Shown in pieces: positions 54,261-64,000 of a stretch of DNA of 64,000 nt. The stretch lies in the NCBI RefSeq assembly GCF_963665995.1, contig NZ_OY762512.1:4402001-4466000 (forward strand). Direction: 5' to 3'. The stretch comes from Pleurocapsa sp. FMAR1 (GTDB lineage: Bacteria > Cyanobacteriota > Cyanobacteriia > Cyanobacteriales > Xenococcaceae). The position numbers and the translations under genes are program-made. The notes under the pieces are model-generated. The model was not told where the DNA came from. It did not search any database and was given only the letters and a program-made list of their open reading frames with translations. How positions within the stretch are numbered: the stretch's first letter is position 1; each line of letters starts with the position of its first letter.

Positions 54261-55310
54261 TTACTTCAAGTCTGCCAGTTTTATTTTGGGATCTACGGCT
54301 TTTAAAAGTAAGTCTGCTAATAAATTACCAATAATTAACATAGCTGCTCCCATCATTAAACTCGCCATTACTAAATACTTATCTTGAGCCTGAACCGCCT
54401 GTAAAGTCAAGCGACCTAAACCAGGCCAGTTGAAGAAAAACTCGGCAATAAATGAACCACTCAGTAAACTGGCAAATTCAAAGCCAATGAGGGTAATTAG
54501 AGGGTTAATGGCGTTTCGCAGCGCATGAACATAAATAACCTTATTTTCTGGCAAACCTTTAGCGCGAGCCGTCTGAATATAGTCCTGTCGCAGCACGTCT
54601 AATAGCTGTCCTCTGGTTAAACGCTGTAGTCCAGCAAAACTAGTGATGCTCAAGGCAATAGTAGGTAAGATCATGTGCCAGCCAATATCGAGAATCTTGC
54701 CTACAAAAGATAGTTGGTCATGATTGATACTGGTCATGCCGCCTACGGGAAATAAAGGAGACAAAAACTGAGCAATAATCAAAAATATTAGGGCTGTGAT
54801 AAAGCTAGGAAACCCTTGCCCAAAGTAACTTAATACCCGTAGCACCTTGTCGATCGCCGTATTTTGCTTGACCGCACTCAAAATTCCTAAAGGAATGGCG
54901 ATCGCCCAGGTGACAATAATTGATGCCACGGCTAATAAAAGAGTGGCAGGTATACGTTCAAATAATAAAGATTTAACCGAACGAAAATAGACAAAGCTTT
55001 CACCAAAATCAAACTGAGTAACCACCCGCCACAGCCAACGACCATACTGAACTATGGCTGGCTTGTCTAACCCAAACTGCCGAGTAAGTTCAGCAATACG
55101 CTCTTGAGTAATTTGGGGATCTTGCTTGAGAATATCTAAATAGTCTCCTGGTGCTAACTCTGTAATTGCAAAGCAGAGAGCAGAAGCCAGAAGTAAAGTT
55201 AACACTGCTTGCAGCAGCCTTTTAAGTATATATAGGCTGGTTTCGCTATAGATAAAATTTTGGAATAAAGCTAATGGCGATCGCCTAGAGACATTATTAC
55301 TTTGAGCCAT
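54261..55310 (-). CDS. peptide/nickel-type ABC transporter permease (DppB-like)
   Basis: The 349-aa permease has six helices and the DppB/OppB hallmarks: LAPGDYLDIL after helix 1, FGESFVYFRSV, the EAA loop DYIQTARAKGLPENKVIYVHALRN and FNWPGLGRLTLQA. No ATPase, second permease or binding protein is adjacent, so the rest of the system must be elsewhere. It sits 45 bp downstream of the DUF3120 gene on the same strand. Confidence 0.87.
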   Translation of the reverse strand: MAQSNNVSRRSPLALFQNFIYSETSLYILKRLLQAVLTLLLASALCFAITELAPGDYLDILKQDPQITQERIAELTRQFGLDKPAIVQYGRWLWRVVTQFDFGESFVYFRSVKSLLFERIPATLLLAVASIIVTWAIAIPLGILSAVKQNTAIDKVLRVLSYFGQGFPSFITALIFLIIAQFLSPLFPVGGMTSINHDQLSFVGKILDIGWHMILPTIALSITSFAGLQRLTRGQLLDVLRQDYIQTARAKGLPENKVIYVHALRNAINPLITLIGFEFASLLSGSFIAEFFFNWPGLGRLTLQAVQAQDKYLVMASLMMGAAMLIIGNLLADLLLKAVDPKIKLADLK

Positions 55311-55354
55311 AGATTTTTAATTAACTCATCAATGCAACAATAGCTGGTTAGCAA

Positions 55355-56071
55355 CTAAGCTAAATAGGCTGCAATCCAAAATAAGCTGTCAACTAAAATG
55401 GTGCTTAAAACTGCTCCAGCAAATGCCCACCAGTGTAGCTCCATTTTCTTTAGAGACCACCAACTAACTGCCAGAAGGATGTTAACCAGCACTATTGCCC
55501 AACTGATTCCCCAGGGGGTTTGCACCTGAGTTAAGGCAGCCTTAAATATGGGTGAAGCTAAAGCTGGATCTAAATCTACGGTCATTAGCTCGCGCCAGTA
55601 AGGAATGACGTTAACCAGATAAAAATACAGGTCAGTGATAGCTGTACCTAACAAAGAGCCTAGATAGAAAAAATTACCAATTTTTCCCCAGCCTCGCCAA
55701 ACACACCACAGAGCAAAAGGCAAACCAATAGCTTCAACAGGAAGATGAATTAATGGCTCAGACCGAAGCCAACCCCAATAAATTGACCCGGCTAACCAAC
55801 TCCAGCTAAAGCCAAGAATAATATCCCCCCACCAGCGACTTTGGGGACGCTGATAGAGAAACCAACCTAACCCAACCCAGAAAAAAGTTAGCAGTAAACT
55901 AATTTCAGGAAATAGTCTCACAATTGGAGCTTGAAAAAAAACTGGTACTGAAACTAAAAACGAAGCGGTAAAAAATACTCGCCATGCTCTACGCTCTTGG
56001 TTGTGTTGAAGAGTTAAGCCGAGAATATTAGATGAGTTTAAGGAGGAGCGATCTGAACTAGAGGATGTCAC
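55355..56071 (-). CDS. DUF3120 membrane protein
   Basis: The 238-aa cyanobacterial DUF3120 protein has about seven hydrophobic segments: RRAWRVFFTASFLVSVPVFF, GLGWFLYQRPQSRWWGD, GWLRSEPLIHLPVEA and FYLGSLLGTAITDLYFYLVN. Function unknown. It may be co-transcribed with the ABC permease downstream. Confidence 0.85.
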   Translation of the reverse strand: MTSSSSDRSSLNSSNILGLTLQHNQERRAWRVFFTASFLVSVPVFFQAPIVRLFPEISLLLTFFWVGLGWFLYQRPQSRWWGDIILGFSWSWLAGSIYWGWLRSEPLIHLPVEAIGLPFALWCVWRGWGKIGNFFYLGSLLGTAITDLYFYLVNVIPYWRELMTVDLDPALASPIFKAALTQVQTPWGISWAIVLVNILLAVSWWSLKKMELHWWAFAGAVLSTILVDSLFWIAAYLA

Positions 56072-56165
56072 AAGTAAAAAAATAAGTTGCTGGAGTGGAC
56101 TATTTCTGGTTTTTGTTAAGTATCTTTACTTTTATTAAAATAACACAGTTCTTAATAAAAATGCT

Positions 56166-56175
56166 GGGGGGGGGG
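56166..56175. repeat. G10 homopolymer
   Basis: Ten consecutive G in the non-coding region upstream of the RNA-binding protein gene. A second G10 occurs in the coding sequence at 58677-58686. Confidence 0.9.
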
Positions 56176-56314
56176 ATTAAATTTGAACAAATTGAAGCTT
56201 GAATATAATGTTAGTATTGACGTCAGAAACTAATGTCAACCATTGGGATGAGCAAGGTAATCTAAGTAACTTTGCTCTCGATTTCTAAATTATTCAACAC
56301 AGGAAGCAAGAGAA

Positions 56315-56599
56315 ATGTCGATTTATGTCGGTAATCTTAATTATGAGGTTACACCAGAAGACTTACAGTCAGTTTTTGGCGAATATGGCTCTGTTAAGCG
56401 TGTCCATCTTCCCTCTGATCGCGAAACAGGTCGCAAACGAGGTTTTGGCTTTGTAGAGATGGAGACAGACGCTCAAGAAACAGCAGCTATTAACACTCTT
56501 GATGGGGCAGAATGGATGGGGCGTACTTTAAAGGTGAATAAGGCTAGACCTAGAGAATCTAGCGGGAATGATGGTGGTACTCGCAGATTTTCCAATTAA
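56315..56599 (+). CDS. RRM RNA-binding protein (Rbp family)
   Basis: The 94-aa protein is a single RRM with RNP2 IYVGNLNY at residues 3-10 and RNP1 KRGFGFVEM around 44-52, then a short Gly/Ser/Arg tail (RESSGNDGGTRRFSN). This is the cyanobacterial Rbp type, often cold-induced. The ~240-bp leader holds the G10 run but no motif I recognise. The short glycine tail is typical of the type. Confidence 0.92.
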   Translation: MSIYVGNLNYEVTPEDLQSVFGEYGSVKRVHLPSDRETGRKRGFGFVEMETDAQETAAINTLDGAEWMGRTLKVNKARPRESSGNDGGTRRFSN

Positions 56600-56694
56600 A
56601 GTTTTGGGCTTTTTTGTGTCTATGTAGCTAGATATAGAAAATCCTCAAATAACCAGCAATAAATACGGCGATGCTTAACGGCTAGTTAGGCGAT

Positions 56695-56765
56695 CGCGAA
56701 GCTAGTCAAGCGCAAAGTTCCGTTGCGCGGGTTTCTCGCGTTGAGAAAACTTTGTAAAAAGACAT
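56695..56765. repeat. palindromic repeat cluster downstream of the RRM gene
   Basis: Overlapping hairpins: GCGCAAAGTTCCGTTGCGC, then TCTCGCGTTGAGA with CAAAGTT/AACTTTG as outer arms. GC-rich compared with flanks. Resembles the clusters at 9155-9345. It could act as a weak bidirectional terminator. Confidence 0.5.
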
Positions 56766-56846
56766 CGCTCTTTTTTATTTTCTAGAGCATTACTCTTAGT
56801 TTTTCTTGGCATTTTTGCCTTAAATTAATTATTGAGCCGTTCAGCT

Positions 56847-57059
56847 TTAACCACGATTAGAAGCATCATGACGGCAATAATCGAGATTTTGAATTACAGA
56901 CTTTCCTCTGTCTATAGCAATTTGCAACGTAGCATAAATTCCTTCAAAATTAATAATTGTTCGATCTTGCTCAATGATACTCAATTGATATGAATTTCCT
57001 GAACAATGACAGACAATCAAACTATAGCCATTAATACCCAATAACGCTTGAATTTTCAT
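56847..57059 (-). CDS. possible small protein, 70 aa
   Basis: ATG 57059 to the stop at 56847 encodes MKIQALLGINGYSLIVCHCS, then EGIYATLQIAIDRGKSVI and NLDYCRHDASNRG. The composition is protein-like with three cysteines and no membrane span. No Shine-Dalgarno sequence is evident. It lies between the RRM and egtD genes. Unknown family; could be spurious. Confidence 0.4.
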   Translation of the reverse strand: MKIQALLGINGYSLIVCHCSGNSYQLSIIEQDRTIINFEGIYATLQIAIDRGKSVIQNLDYCRHDASNRG

Positions 57060-57267
57060 GACAATTATAGATATACTTTCACAGTTATACTTCCTAACTA
57101 ATCGTCTTTTATAACTCTATTTTGTTATTTGTTCAACTTAAATTTATTAAATTAGCTTTTTACATTAATTAAGAAGTGTTATAAAATTACGCTGCTTAAG
57201 ATGGCACTGACCGCGGAAGGCGGTCAGAGAGTTAGTTCAATTTTAATTTGCTATTCGCCGTTTTGAA

Positions 57268-58326
57268 TTATGGGTTAGGCAACTGTTTTTGGCACAACAA
57301 TAAGCCAAACCATTGTTGCTCATCAGTGTATGTTTGAATCAGATTTAAATTTTGTCCCTCAGCCTCTTTATCAGAAATATTACCTAGATACTGCTTCATT
57401 TGTTCTAGATTAAATTTACGGGATATCTCTGTTAAGATCTTTTCTCCTTTGTTTACTTTTAGAGTGAGATTGAGATCTTTTAAACTTATCAATTGATCTT
57501 GTTGAGCGATCAAATACATTTCAATTTGATGTTCATTTGAATTATATATAGCCTGATGTCTGAATAAATCCAGGTTAAAATTTCCTTGAAAGCGATGATT
57601 GAGATGTTGCAGCATATTGAGATTAAACGCTGCTGTAACTCCTTGAGAATCATTATATGCTGCTTCTAAAATTTTCTTAGGTTTTTGTAAGTCTATACCT
57701 AGTAAAAAATAGTCACCTGGATTTAAAACTGCGGTAACTTGGTTTATAAAGCGATCGCATTCTGAGTCCTTAAAATTGCCAATACTACTGCCCAAAAAGA
57801 TAATTGTTCGTCTGCCTAACACATAAGAACTCATTTGTTCTAATGCTCGATCATAGGTGGCAACTTTTCCCTGTATTTTTAATTGAGGATAATCAGCTAA
57901 TAATTTATAAGCACTATCTTTCAAGATGGTATCACTAACGTCAACAGGGCTGTAATATAAGGGAGTATGTAAATCTTGATAAGCGTCTAATAAATAGCGA
58001 GTTTTAGTTGAGCTACCGCTACCTAACTCAATCAATTCAATAGCTTTTGTTTGCTCAACAATTTCAGCAGCATACTGTTTTAAAATACTGGCTTCGGTAC
58101 GGGTAGGATAATATTCTGGTAGCTGGCAAATTTGCTCAAACAATTGAGAGCCTTGGCTATCATAAAAATAACGAACAGGAATAGATTTGGGTGTATTTTG
58201 CAAGCCAGAAATTAAATCTTGAATATCGTTTTTTTCTGCTGTTTTTGCATCTAGTAGATAATCAATTTTTAATCTATCTTCAATAGAATTTGACTCGTGA
58301 TTGGTCGAAGGGTAAACAGTTGACAT
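57268..58326 (-). CDS. egtD: L-histidine N-alpha-methyltransferase EgtD
   Basis: The 352-aa EgtD/DUF2260 methyltransferase makes hercynine, the first step of ergothioneine synthesis. It has PVRYFYDSQGSQLFEQICQLPEYYPTR near the N-terminus, ELGSGSSTKTRYLL (SAM motif), YSPVDVSDTIL, FLGSSIGNF and LGIDLQKP. It is ~14 kb from egtB-egtC, so the pathway genes are dispersed. A GC-rich hairpin (CTGACCGC/GCGGTCAG at ~57206-57227) lies just beyond its stop. Confidence 0.92.
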   Translation of the reverse strand: MSTVYPSTNHESNSIEDRLKIDYLLDAKTAEKNDIQDLISGLQNTPKSIPVRYFYDSQGSQLFEQICQLPEYYPTRTEASILKQYAAEIVEQTKAIELIELGSGSSTKTRYLLDAYQDLHTPLYYSPVDVSDTILKDSAYKLLADYPQLKIQGKVATYDRALEQMSSYVLGRRTIIFLGSSIGNFKDSECDRFINQVTAVLNPGDYFLLGIDLQKPKKILEAAYNDSQGVTAAFNLNMLQHLNHRFQGNFNLDLFRHQAIYNSNEHQIEMYLIAQQDQLISLKDLNLTLKVNKGEKILTEISRKFNLEQMKQYLGNISDKEAEGQNLNLIQTYTDEQQWFGLLLCQKQLPNP

Positions 58327-58479
58327 TAATTTTCTAAAATTTAATAAATTCTGGAATTTGAGCGATAGTTTGACAATACAAATGAACTAATACTCAAATT
58401 TATTTATACGCTGTAACTTGAAAGAATTACCCTATCTTTAATAAGATAAACTTCTTAGACTATACACAATAAAGAGTAA

Positions 58480-59598
<1,119 letters not shown>

Positions 59599-59729
59599 AT
59601 TGTGCCTGATAAATTTTGTTGAGGGTGAATCATCAATAAAAAGAGCTTGATATTTACAGCCTTTAAAATATCAAACCCAAAAAATAATTAGCATTTTCAG
59701 ACAATAGTTATCTAGTTTAAATTAGGTGA

Positions 59730-59858
59730 CTATTGTTTTGTAAACGATGCCAAAGGAGCTTGGCTTTTTGATTCCATAAATTGATAGTATTTATGACCTA
59801 TAGCACTAAATACTATAAACATAAAGATAGCCGAGAATATAGTGGCACGCTCAAACAT
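59730..59858 (-). CDS. possible small single-span membrane peptide, 42 aa
   Basis: ATG 59858 to TAG 59730 encodes MFERATIFSAIFMFIVFSAI (one hydrophobic helix), a basic turn GHKYYQF and a polar tail. No strong ribosome binding site. Its shape resembles small photosystem- or membrane-associated subunits, but no family match is recalled. It lies in the 485-bp gap before menE. Confidence 0.4.
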   Translation of the reverse strand: MFERATIFSAIFMFIVFSAIGHKYYQFMESKSQAPLASFTKQ

Positions 59859-60083
59859 AGTCTCAAACAATTTGTTTAGCAATATCAGTCGTTATATTTA
59901 ACTATCAGCTATTTTCTATAGTTTGCCATTAGTCTTTTTACATAACTTTTTTAGCTGCTATTTTAGTTATTCTCGGTATTTATATGTATTAATAGTTATT
60001 TTCTCGTAATTATATTTATCATGATAATTAATTTAATTGTTTTTAAATTAAACGCTTAAAAAACATGATTTGATATATAAAAA

Positions 60084-61517
60084 ATGAAACACGATTTATT
60101 GAAGCAATTAAAAAAGTACACTGAATCTCAATGGATACAACAGTATTTAATAGAATCAAACGGTAATATTTATATCAATAACAAAAAGAATATCGGTAGA
60201 AATTTATATCAGTTAACCGAGGCTAGATTAGCGGAAATATCGTCTTTATTAATTGAGCCAAAAAAGTTAAAAATATTTATTGTTGAAACTGAGCCAATCA
60301 AGTTTTTGGCTGCTTTTTTAGCAGGTGTAATTGCCGAGGTGGATATATTTCTCTGCGATCCTGCTTGGCAGCAGCAGGAATGGCAACAGGTATTAAGTTT
60401 AGTTAGTCCTGACTTAATATTTAGCGATCGCCATACGCATGATTTAATTGTTCAAGTGACAGCTAAGGTACAAAATTTAGCAGCTCAAAAATCTGATTTC
60501 CCTAAGCAGCCTTTAATTATGATTCCGACTGGAGGAACATCTGGTAAAGTTCGTTTTGCTATGCACACATGGTCAACTTTAACAGCTTCGGTAAATGCGT
60601 TTCAAAATTATTTTAACTGTCAAGAAATAAATTCTTTCTGTACTTTACCTCTATATCATGTCAGTGGTTTAATGCAGTTTATGCGCTCGTTTATTACTCA
60701 AGGAAAGTTATTGATATTTCCTTATAAAGCAGTTAAAACTCAACCAATTGCCGTAATTAATCAATCAGAATATTTCATTTCTTTAGTTGCAACTCAACTA
60801 CAGTTTTTAATTGAATCTATTCCTGATTGGTTAAATCAGTTTAAAACAGTATTATTGGGTGGCGCACCAACCAGGCGATCGCTTTTAGAACAGGCTAGAA
60901 TCTACAATATTCCAGTGGCACTCACCTACGGCATGACAGAAACCGCCTCTGGAATTGTAATCCTAAAGCCCGAAGACTTTCTAGCTGGAAATAACAGCAG
61001 CGGTCAAGTTTTACCCCACGCTCAAGTTACTATTGAACCTGAAAACAACCAGTCTTTTAATAATATTGGTTTGGTAAAAATAAACTGTGCTTCTCTTTGT
61101 TTGGGATACTATCCCCAGGTTTTCACTCAAGAGTTTATTACCGACGATCTAGGTTATTTTGATAGCAATAATTATTTATATCTAGTAGGCAGAAATAGCC
61201 AGAAAATTATTACGGGAGGAGAAAATGTTTTTCCCGCCGAAATTGAAGCTGTGATTTTGGCAACCAAATTAGTCAAAGATGTATGTGTGATTGGCATACA
61301 AGATCATCAATGGGGAGAGGTGGTGACGGCTATGTATATTCCCGTAAATTTAGATCATGACCTAAAGATAATTAAGCAGCAAGTCCAGTCACAATTGGCT
61401 AAATATAAACAACCTAAAAACTGGATTGCCGTTGATAGTTTATTCCGTAACGATAGAGGGAAAATTAACTATAAAAAAATAAAAGCGATCGCTGAATCAA
61501 CGATTAATCAACAATAA
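60084..61517 (+). CDS. menE: 2-succinylbenzoate-CoA ligase (MenE-like)
   Basis: The 477-aa adenylate-forming ligase has A3 IPTGGTSGKVRFAMHTW, A5 TYGMTET, A7 DDLGYFD and A10 NDRGKINYKK with the catalytic lysine. The length and the RFAMHTW variant fit cyanobacterial MenE, which activates o-succinylbenzoate for phylloquinone. Another acyl-CoA ligase cannot be fully excluded. Tab2 follows 54 bp later. Confidence 0.8.
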   Translation: MKHDLLKQLKKYTESQWIQQYLIESNGNIYINNKKNIGRNLYQLTEARLAEISSLLIEPKKLKIFIVETEPIKFLAAFLAGVIAEVDIFLCDPAWQQQEWQQVLSLVSPDLIFSDRHTHDLIVQVTAKVQNLAAQKSDFPKQPLIMIPTGGTSGKVRFAMHTWSTLTASVNAFQNYFNCQEINSFCTLPLYHVSGLMQFMRSFITQGKLLIFPYKAVKTQPIAVINQSEYFISLVATQLQFLIESIPDWLNQFKTVLLGGAPTRRSLLEQARIYNIPVALTYGMTETASGIVILKPEDFLAGNNSSGQVLPHAQVTIEPENNQSFNNIGLVKINCASLCLGYYPQVFTQEFITDDLGYFDSNNYLYLVGRNSQKIITGGENVFPAEIEAVILATKLVKDVCVIGIQDHQWGEVVTAMYIPVNLDHDLKIIKQQVQSQLAKYKQPKNWIAVDSLFRNDRGKINYKKIKAIAESTINQQ

Positions 61518-61571
61518 CCAATTTCACTTAAGCTATAAAGTAGCAACTAAGTAAGCTCTACAGCATTTTTC

Positions 61572-62420
61572 ATGAATATTTGGCAGGCTGATTTTTATCA
61601 TCTTCCGTCTCCAGCAGGACAAGATAGACAATGGGAATTAGTCATTTGCCAGTCTGGTATTGTTGTTTCAGATAGCTATAAAGAACAAATAATTCATACA
61701 GCACAATGTTTTTCAGCAGATGCCAATGCTGACTGGGTAGAAAAACAAATATTGCTAGCAGCAAACGGGAAGCTACCAGAAATAATTCAAATCTTTCGCC
61801 CTCAATCTCTTGGTCTAATAACTACTGCAAGCTCAAAGTTGGGTATCAAAGTAGAGGCTACTAGAAACACTGATGTTTTGAAACAAGTATTAACCCAGAG
61901 ACATAAAAACATTCCCAACTATAATCCTCTAGCGTTAGATAAACCACCACCTCAAGCATTGCCTGAGAGTATTTGGGGAGATCAATGGCAAATAGCCAAT
62001 ATAGCTGCGGGACAAATAGTCGAGCTATTTGGCGATCGCCCTATCCCGATTCGTAGTTTACCAGAATCATTAACGCCAATCAATTTGGGGATTTCATCTA
62101 ATATTCCTATCCCTGGCATAGTTGTTTATGGTGGCAGGAAATCAATGCAGCTTGCTCGTTGGATAGATCGACAAGTACCCGCTTTTGTCAACTACATTCC
62201 TACTGAAGTTGGTCAATCTGGAGGCTTTATTTTAGAAACTGGCTTAGTAGATCGTTGGATATTTAATACTTTTGAATCAGCACAGGCTGCATCCATTGCT
62301 AAAGCTTATGAACAAAAAAAGCTAGCTAGCAAAGGACTACATTTTTTACTGATTCAACCCGATGACTCTGGAATGACAACTACTGCTTTTTGGTTGTTAC
62401 GTGAATATAGACAGCTATAA
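61572..62420 (+). CDS. Tab2/Atab2 family RNA-binding protein
   Basis: The 282-aa protein has the Tab2 signatures WQADFYHLP, WELVIC, PEIIQIFRPQSLGLI, LPESIWGDQWQIANI and SGGFILETGLVDRWIFNTF. Plant and algal homologues bind psaB and other mRNAs to support photosystem I and II assembly; cyanobacterial versions presumably act similarly. Probably co-transcribed with the MenE gene, which also serves photosystem I (phylloquinone). Confidence 0.88.
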   Translation: MNIWQADFYHLPSPAGQDRQWELVICQSGIVVSDSYKEQIIHTAQCFSADANADWVEKQILLAANGKLPEIIQIFRPQSLGLITTASSKLGIKVEATRNTDVLKQVLTQRHKNIPNYNPLALDKPPPQALPESIWGDQWQIANIAAGQIVELFGDRPIPIRSLPESLTPINLGISSNIPIPGIVVYGGRKSMQLARWIDRQVPAFVNYIPTEVGQSGGFILETGLVDRWIFNTFESAQAASIAKAYEQKKLASKGLHFLLIQPDDSGMTTTAFWLLREYRQL

Positions 62421-62435
62421 AAACCAAAATTAGCA

Positions 62436-63617
62436 TTAGCTTTGAGAAAGACGCTTGACTGGCGCGCCTCCAAGTAGTTCGTCTGTTTCCATTAAAAGGT
62501 CAGGAATTTCTTGAGCATAGGGACTTGATGCTAAACAGGATTGCAAATTTACCTGCTTTACTCGATCTGCTTTTGCCCCAGGAAACCAATGACCCCCATT
62601 AGTAAGCAAATTATATCGCGCCTGACCATATTCAGTCATGTCGTAAGCCAAAGCCAAATTACGCAACCACAAAATTATCGGCAGATTAATATTGCCTGGA
62701 GTCTCTTCGTAACTAGGTAAACCAACCTGCCAATTATCTAGCCAATCTTTGCCCAATACGGCGATCGCTTCCTGTTCTAAACGCTCTAAAATAGGTGGTA
62801 ATATTTCATCTGCCTTGTCAAGTAAAGGTAAAACTTTGAGGTGTTCATCAAAATCCTCTGGTTTTGCTGCACCCAAGCTTAGGGTATGCACTTGAGAATG
62901 GGATAGGCAAAACAAGTCATTAAAGACCATCGGGCTAAGAGGTTGGCACAATTCGACTAGCTTGGGCGGTGGGTTATAAAGATGCCCTCCCTTATCTGAT
63001 GGGGAAATAATAAATACCCCCATATCTTGCCCTTGTGCTGCTTCTATGGCTGACCAATTCCATTGATTGATGTAATACCAGTGCAGATTAACATAGTCAA
63101 ATTCACCAGTTTCAATCGCTTTAGTGATTATTTCTGTAGACCCGTGGGTAGAAAAGCCAATGTGTCTAACTTGACCTTCGGCCTTCAGTTTTTTGGCTTC
63201 GTCAAGACAGCCTCCAGGACGTACAGCTTGTTGAAATGTTTCTTCATTATTAATCCCGTGGATGCCCAAAAGATCTACATATTCCAATTGGCAAAAGTTA
63301 AGAGACTGCTGAAATTGACGACGAAATTCTAAAGGATCGCGATTTGGGGATACTTTGGTTTGAAAAATTAATTTTTCCCGTGAGAGCTGGGGTAGTATTT
63401 GACCCAACTGCATCTCAGAGCTACCATAACCCCTAGCCGTTTCTATATGATTAATCCCTAGCTCAAATGAACGCTGAATCGTCGCTTCAAGATTGCGCTG
63501 ATTAGCTGCGGGTATTTGGGACTGGGGCAAATCTTGCCACTTATATTGATATCTCATGCCTCCACAGGAGAAAATGGGCATCTGTAACTCTGTACGACCA
63601 AATCGTCGATATTGCAT
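62436..63617 (-). CDS. aldo/keto reductase
   Basis: The 393-aa AKR begins MQYRRFGRTELQMPIFSCGG (Met3 of the longest frame is chosen as start). It has the tetrad tyrosine in ETARGYGSSE, lysine in FQTKVSPN and histidine in LLGIHGIN, then HIGFSTHGS. The C-terminal ~100 residues extend beyond the barrel but lack an obvious 4Fe-4S cluster motif. Convergent with Tab2, with only 15 bp between stops. Substrate unknown. Confidence 0.87.
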   Translation of the reverse strand: MQYRRFGRTELQMPIFSCGGMRYQYKWQDLPQSQIPAANQRNLEATIQRSFELGINHIETARGYGSSEMQLGQILPQLSREKLIFQTKVSPNRDPLEFRRQFQQSLNFCQLEYVDLLGIHGINNEETFQQAVRPGGCLDEAKKLKAEGQVRHIGFSTHGSTEIITKAIETGEFDYVNLHWYYINQWNWSAIEAAQGQDMGVFIISPSDKGGHLYNPPPKLVELCQPLSPMVFNDLFCLSHSQVHTLSLGAAKPEDFDEHLKVLPLLDKADEILPPILERLEQEAIAVLGKDWLDNWQVGLPSYEETPGNINLPIILWLRNLALAYDMTEYGQARYNLLTNGGHWFPGAKADRVKQVNLQSCLASSPYAQEIPDLLMETDELLGGAPVKRLSQS

Positions 63618-63699
63618 AATCAAATCTTTATTCTTTTAACCTCTATCACTATTATTTTAGATATTATTTGCTGATGGCAGAAGTAATCAAGGAAGAGAA

Positions 63700-64000
63700 A
63701 TGAAAATATTGTTGGTGGATGACGAAACTGAATTAAGCGATCCTTTAAGTAAAATCTTATTACAGGAAGGATATGAGGTAGATATAGCCAATGATGGTGC
63801 GGTGGGAATGAAGCTAGCATTGCAACATCAGTATGATTTGTTAATTTTAGATTGGATGCTGCCTGCTAAATCAGGGTTAGAAATTTGTCGTGAAGTGCGA
63901 TCGCAATTTTTAGCAACTCCTGTACTATTTTTGACGGCTAAAGATACAGTAGACGATCGCGTTGCAGGCTTAGATGCAGGGGCAGATGATTATCTAATGA
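63700..64000 (+). CDS. response regulator, 3' end outside window
   Basis: ATG 63700 with GGAAGAG just upstream. The frame stays open to base 64000 and encodes a receiver: MKILLVDDETELS, phospho-acceptor in LLILDWMLPAKSG, TAKDTVDDRV and GADDYLM. By analogy with the similar protein at 9802 it is probably OmpR-type. The start closely resembles the 17-codon relic at 38891. Confidence 0.88.
   Translation, partial: MKILLVDDETELSDPLSKILLQEGYEVDIANDGAVGMKLALQHQYDLLILDWMLPAKSGLEICREVRSQFLATPVLFLTAKDTVDDRVAGLDAGADDYLM

Noticed and set aside
57206-57227. CTGACCGC/GCGGTCAG hairpin as the egtD terminator
   Set aside because: The stem is good but neither strand has a T-tract after it; listed only as a hairpin in the egtD entry.

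Overview
The window is from a cyanobacterial chromosome. Evidence: the octamer GCGATCGC (HIP1) recurs inside and between most genes, and there are cyanobacterium-typical families: DUF3120, DUF4336, Tab2/Atab2, a SynEtr1-like ethylene/light sensor kinase, and a gamma-tocopherol methyltransferase next to 4-hydroxyphenylpyruvate dioxygenase. Base composition is AT-rich. The gene mix would fit a benthic or colonial lineage such as the Pleurocapsales, but that is only a guess. I saw no rRNA, tRNA, CRISPR array or intact insertion sequence; several decayed mobile elements are present.

Layout. 0-3.7 kb: the 3' part of a very large polytopic membrane protein. 3.7-4.8 kb: a gene-poor kilobase with a 50-codon membrane peptide gene, a structured-RNA candidate and a MITE-like element. 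4.8-9.2 kb: glutathione peroxidase, NagB-like deaminase, an alpha/beta hydrolase and the tocopherol pair, followed by palindromic repeats. 9.4-22.1 kb: an OmpR-type response regulator, a peptidase E remnant, an RND efflux system whose adaptor and pump are separated by DoxX, APC permease and methyltransferase genes, an Asp/Glu racemase, a sensor kinase, a small secreted protein and a relic of a second HPPD gene. A 17-bp tandem TGTCAT motif lies upstream of both the adaptor and the small secreted protein and is a plausible operator. 22.1-31.4 kb: mostly housekeeping genes (hydrolase, agmatinase, redoxin, phosphoketolase-like enzyme, AIR-synthase-like protein, DUF2993) plus an AT-rich secreted HtrA-type protease.

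31.5-41.8 kb is the most interesting region: a phosphonate (aminoethylphosphonate-type) uptake and degradation locus. It holds a fused permease, an ATPase, a binding lipoprotein and a PhnF/GntR regulator on the minus strand, and a PhnX-like hydrolase, a PhnZ-like HD oxygenase and an FAD amine oxidase on the plus strand. A complete restriction-modification pair with a NotI-family nuclease sits between the two arms. A shared inverted repeat (TCTAG-N4-CTAGA type) occurs beside both arms, a MITE with target duplication has landed between the operator and the phnX-like gene, and a 45-bp palindrome has inserted in frame into the phnZ-like gene.

41.9-48.7 kb: ergothioneine genes egtB-egtC, malate:quinone oxidoreductase, a STAND-type AAA protein and DUF4336. 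49.0-53.6 kb: an ethylene-receptor/GAF hybrid kinase and a REC-GGDEF-EAL protein, with a transposase relic between them. 53.9-64 kb: a peptide-type ABC permease, DUF3120, an RRM RNA-binding protein, egtD, glutathione-dependent formaldehyde dehydrogenase, MenE, Tab2, an aldo/keto reductase and the start of another response regulator, cut by the window edge.
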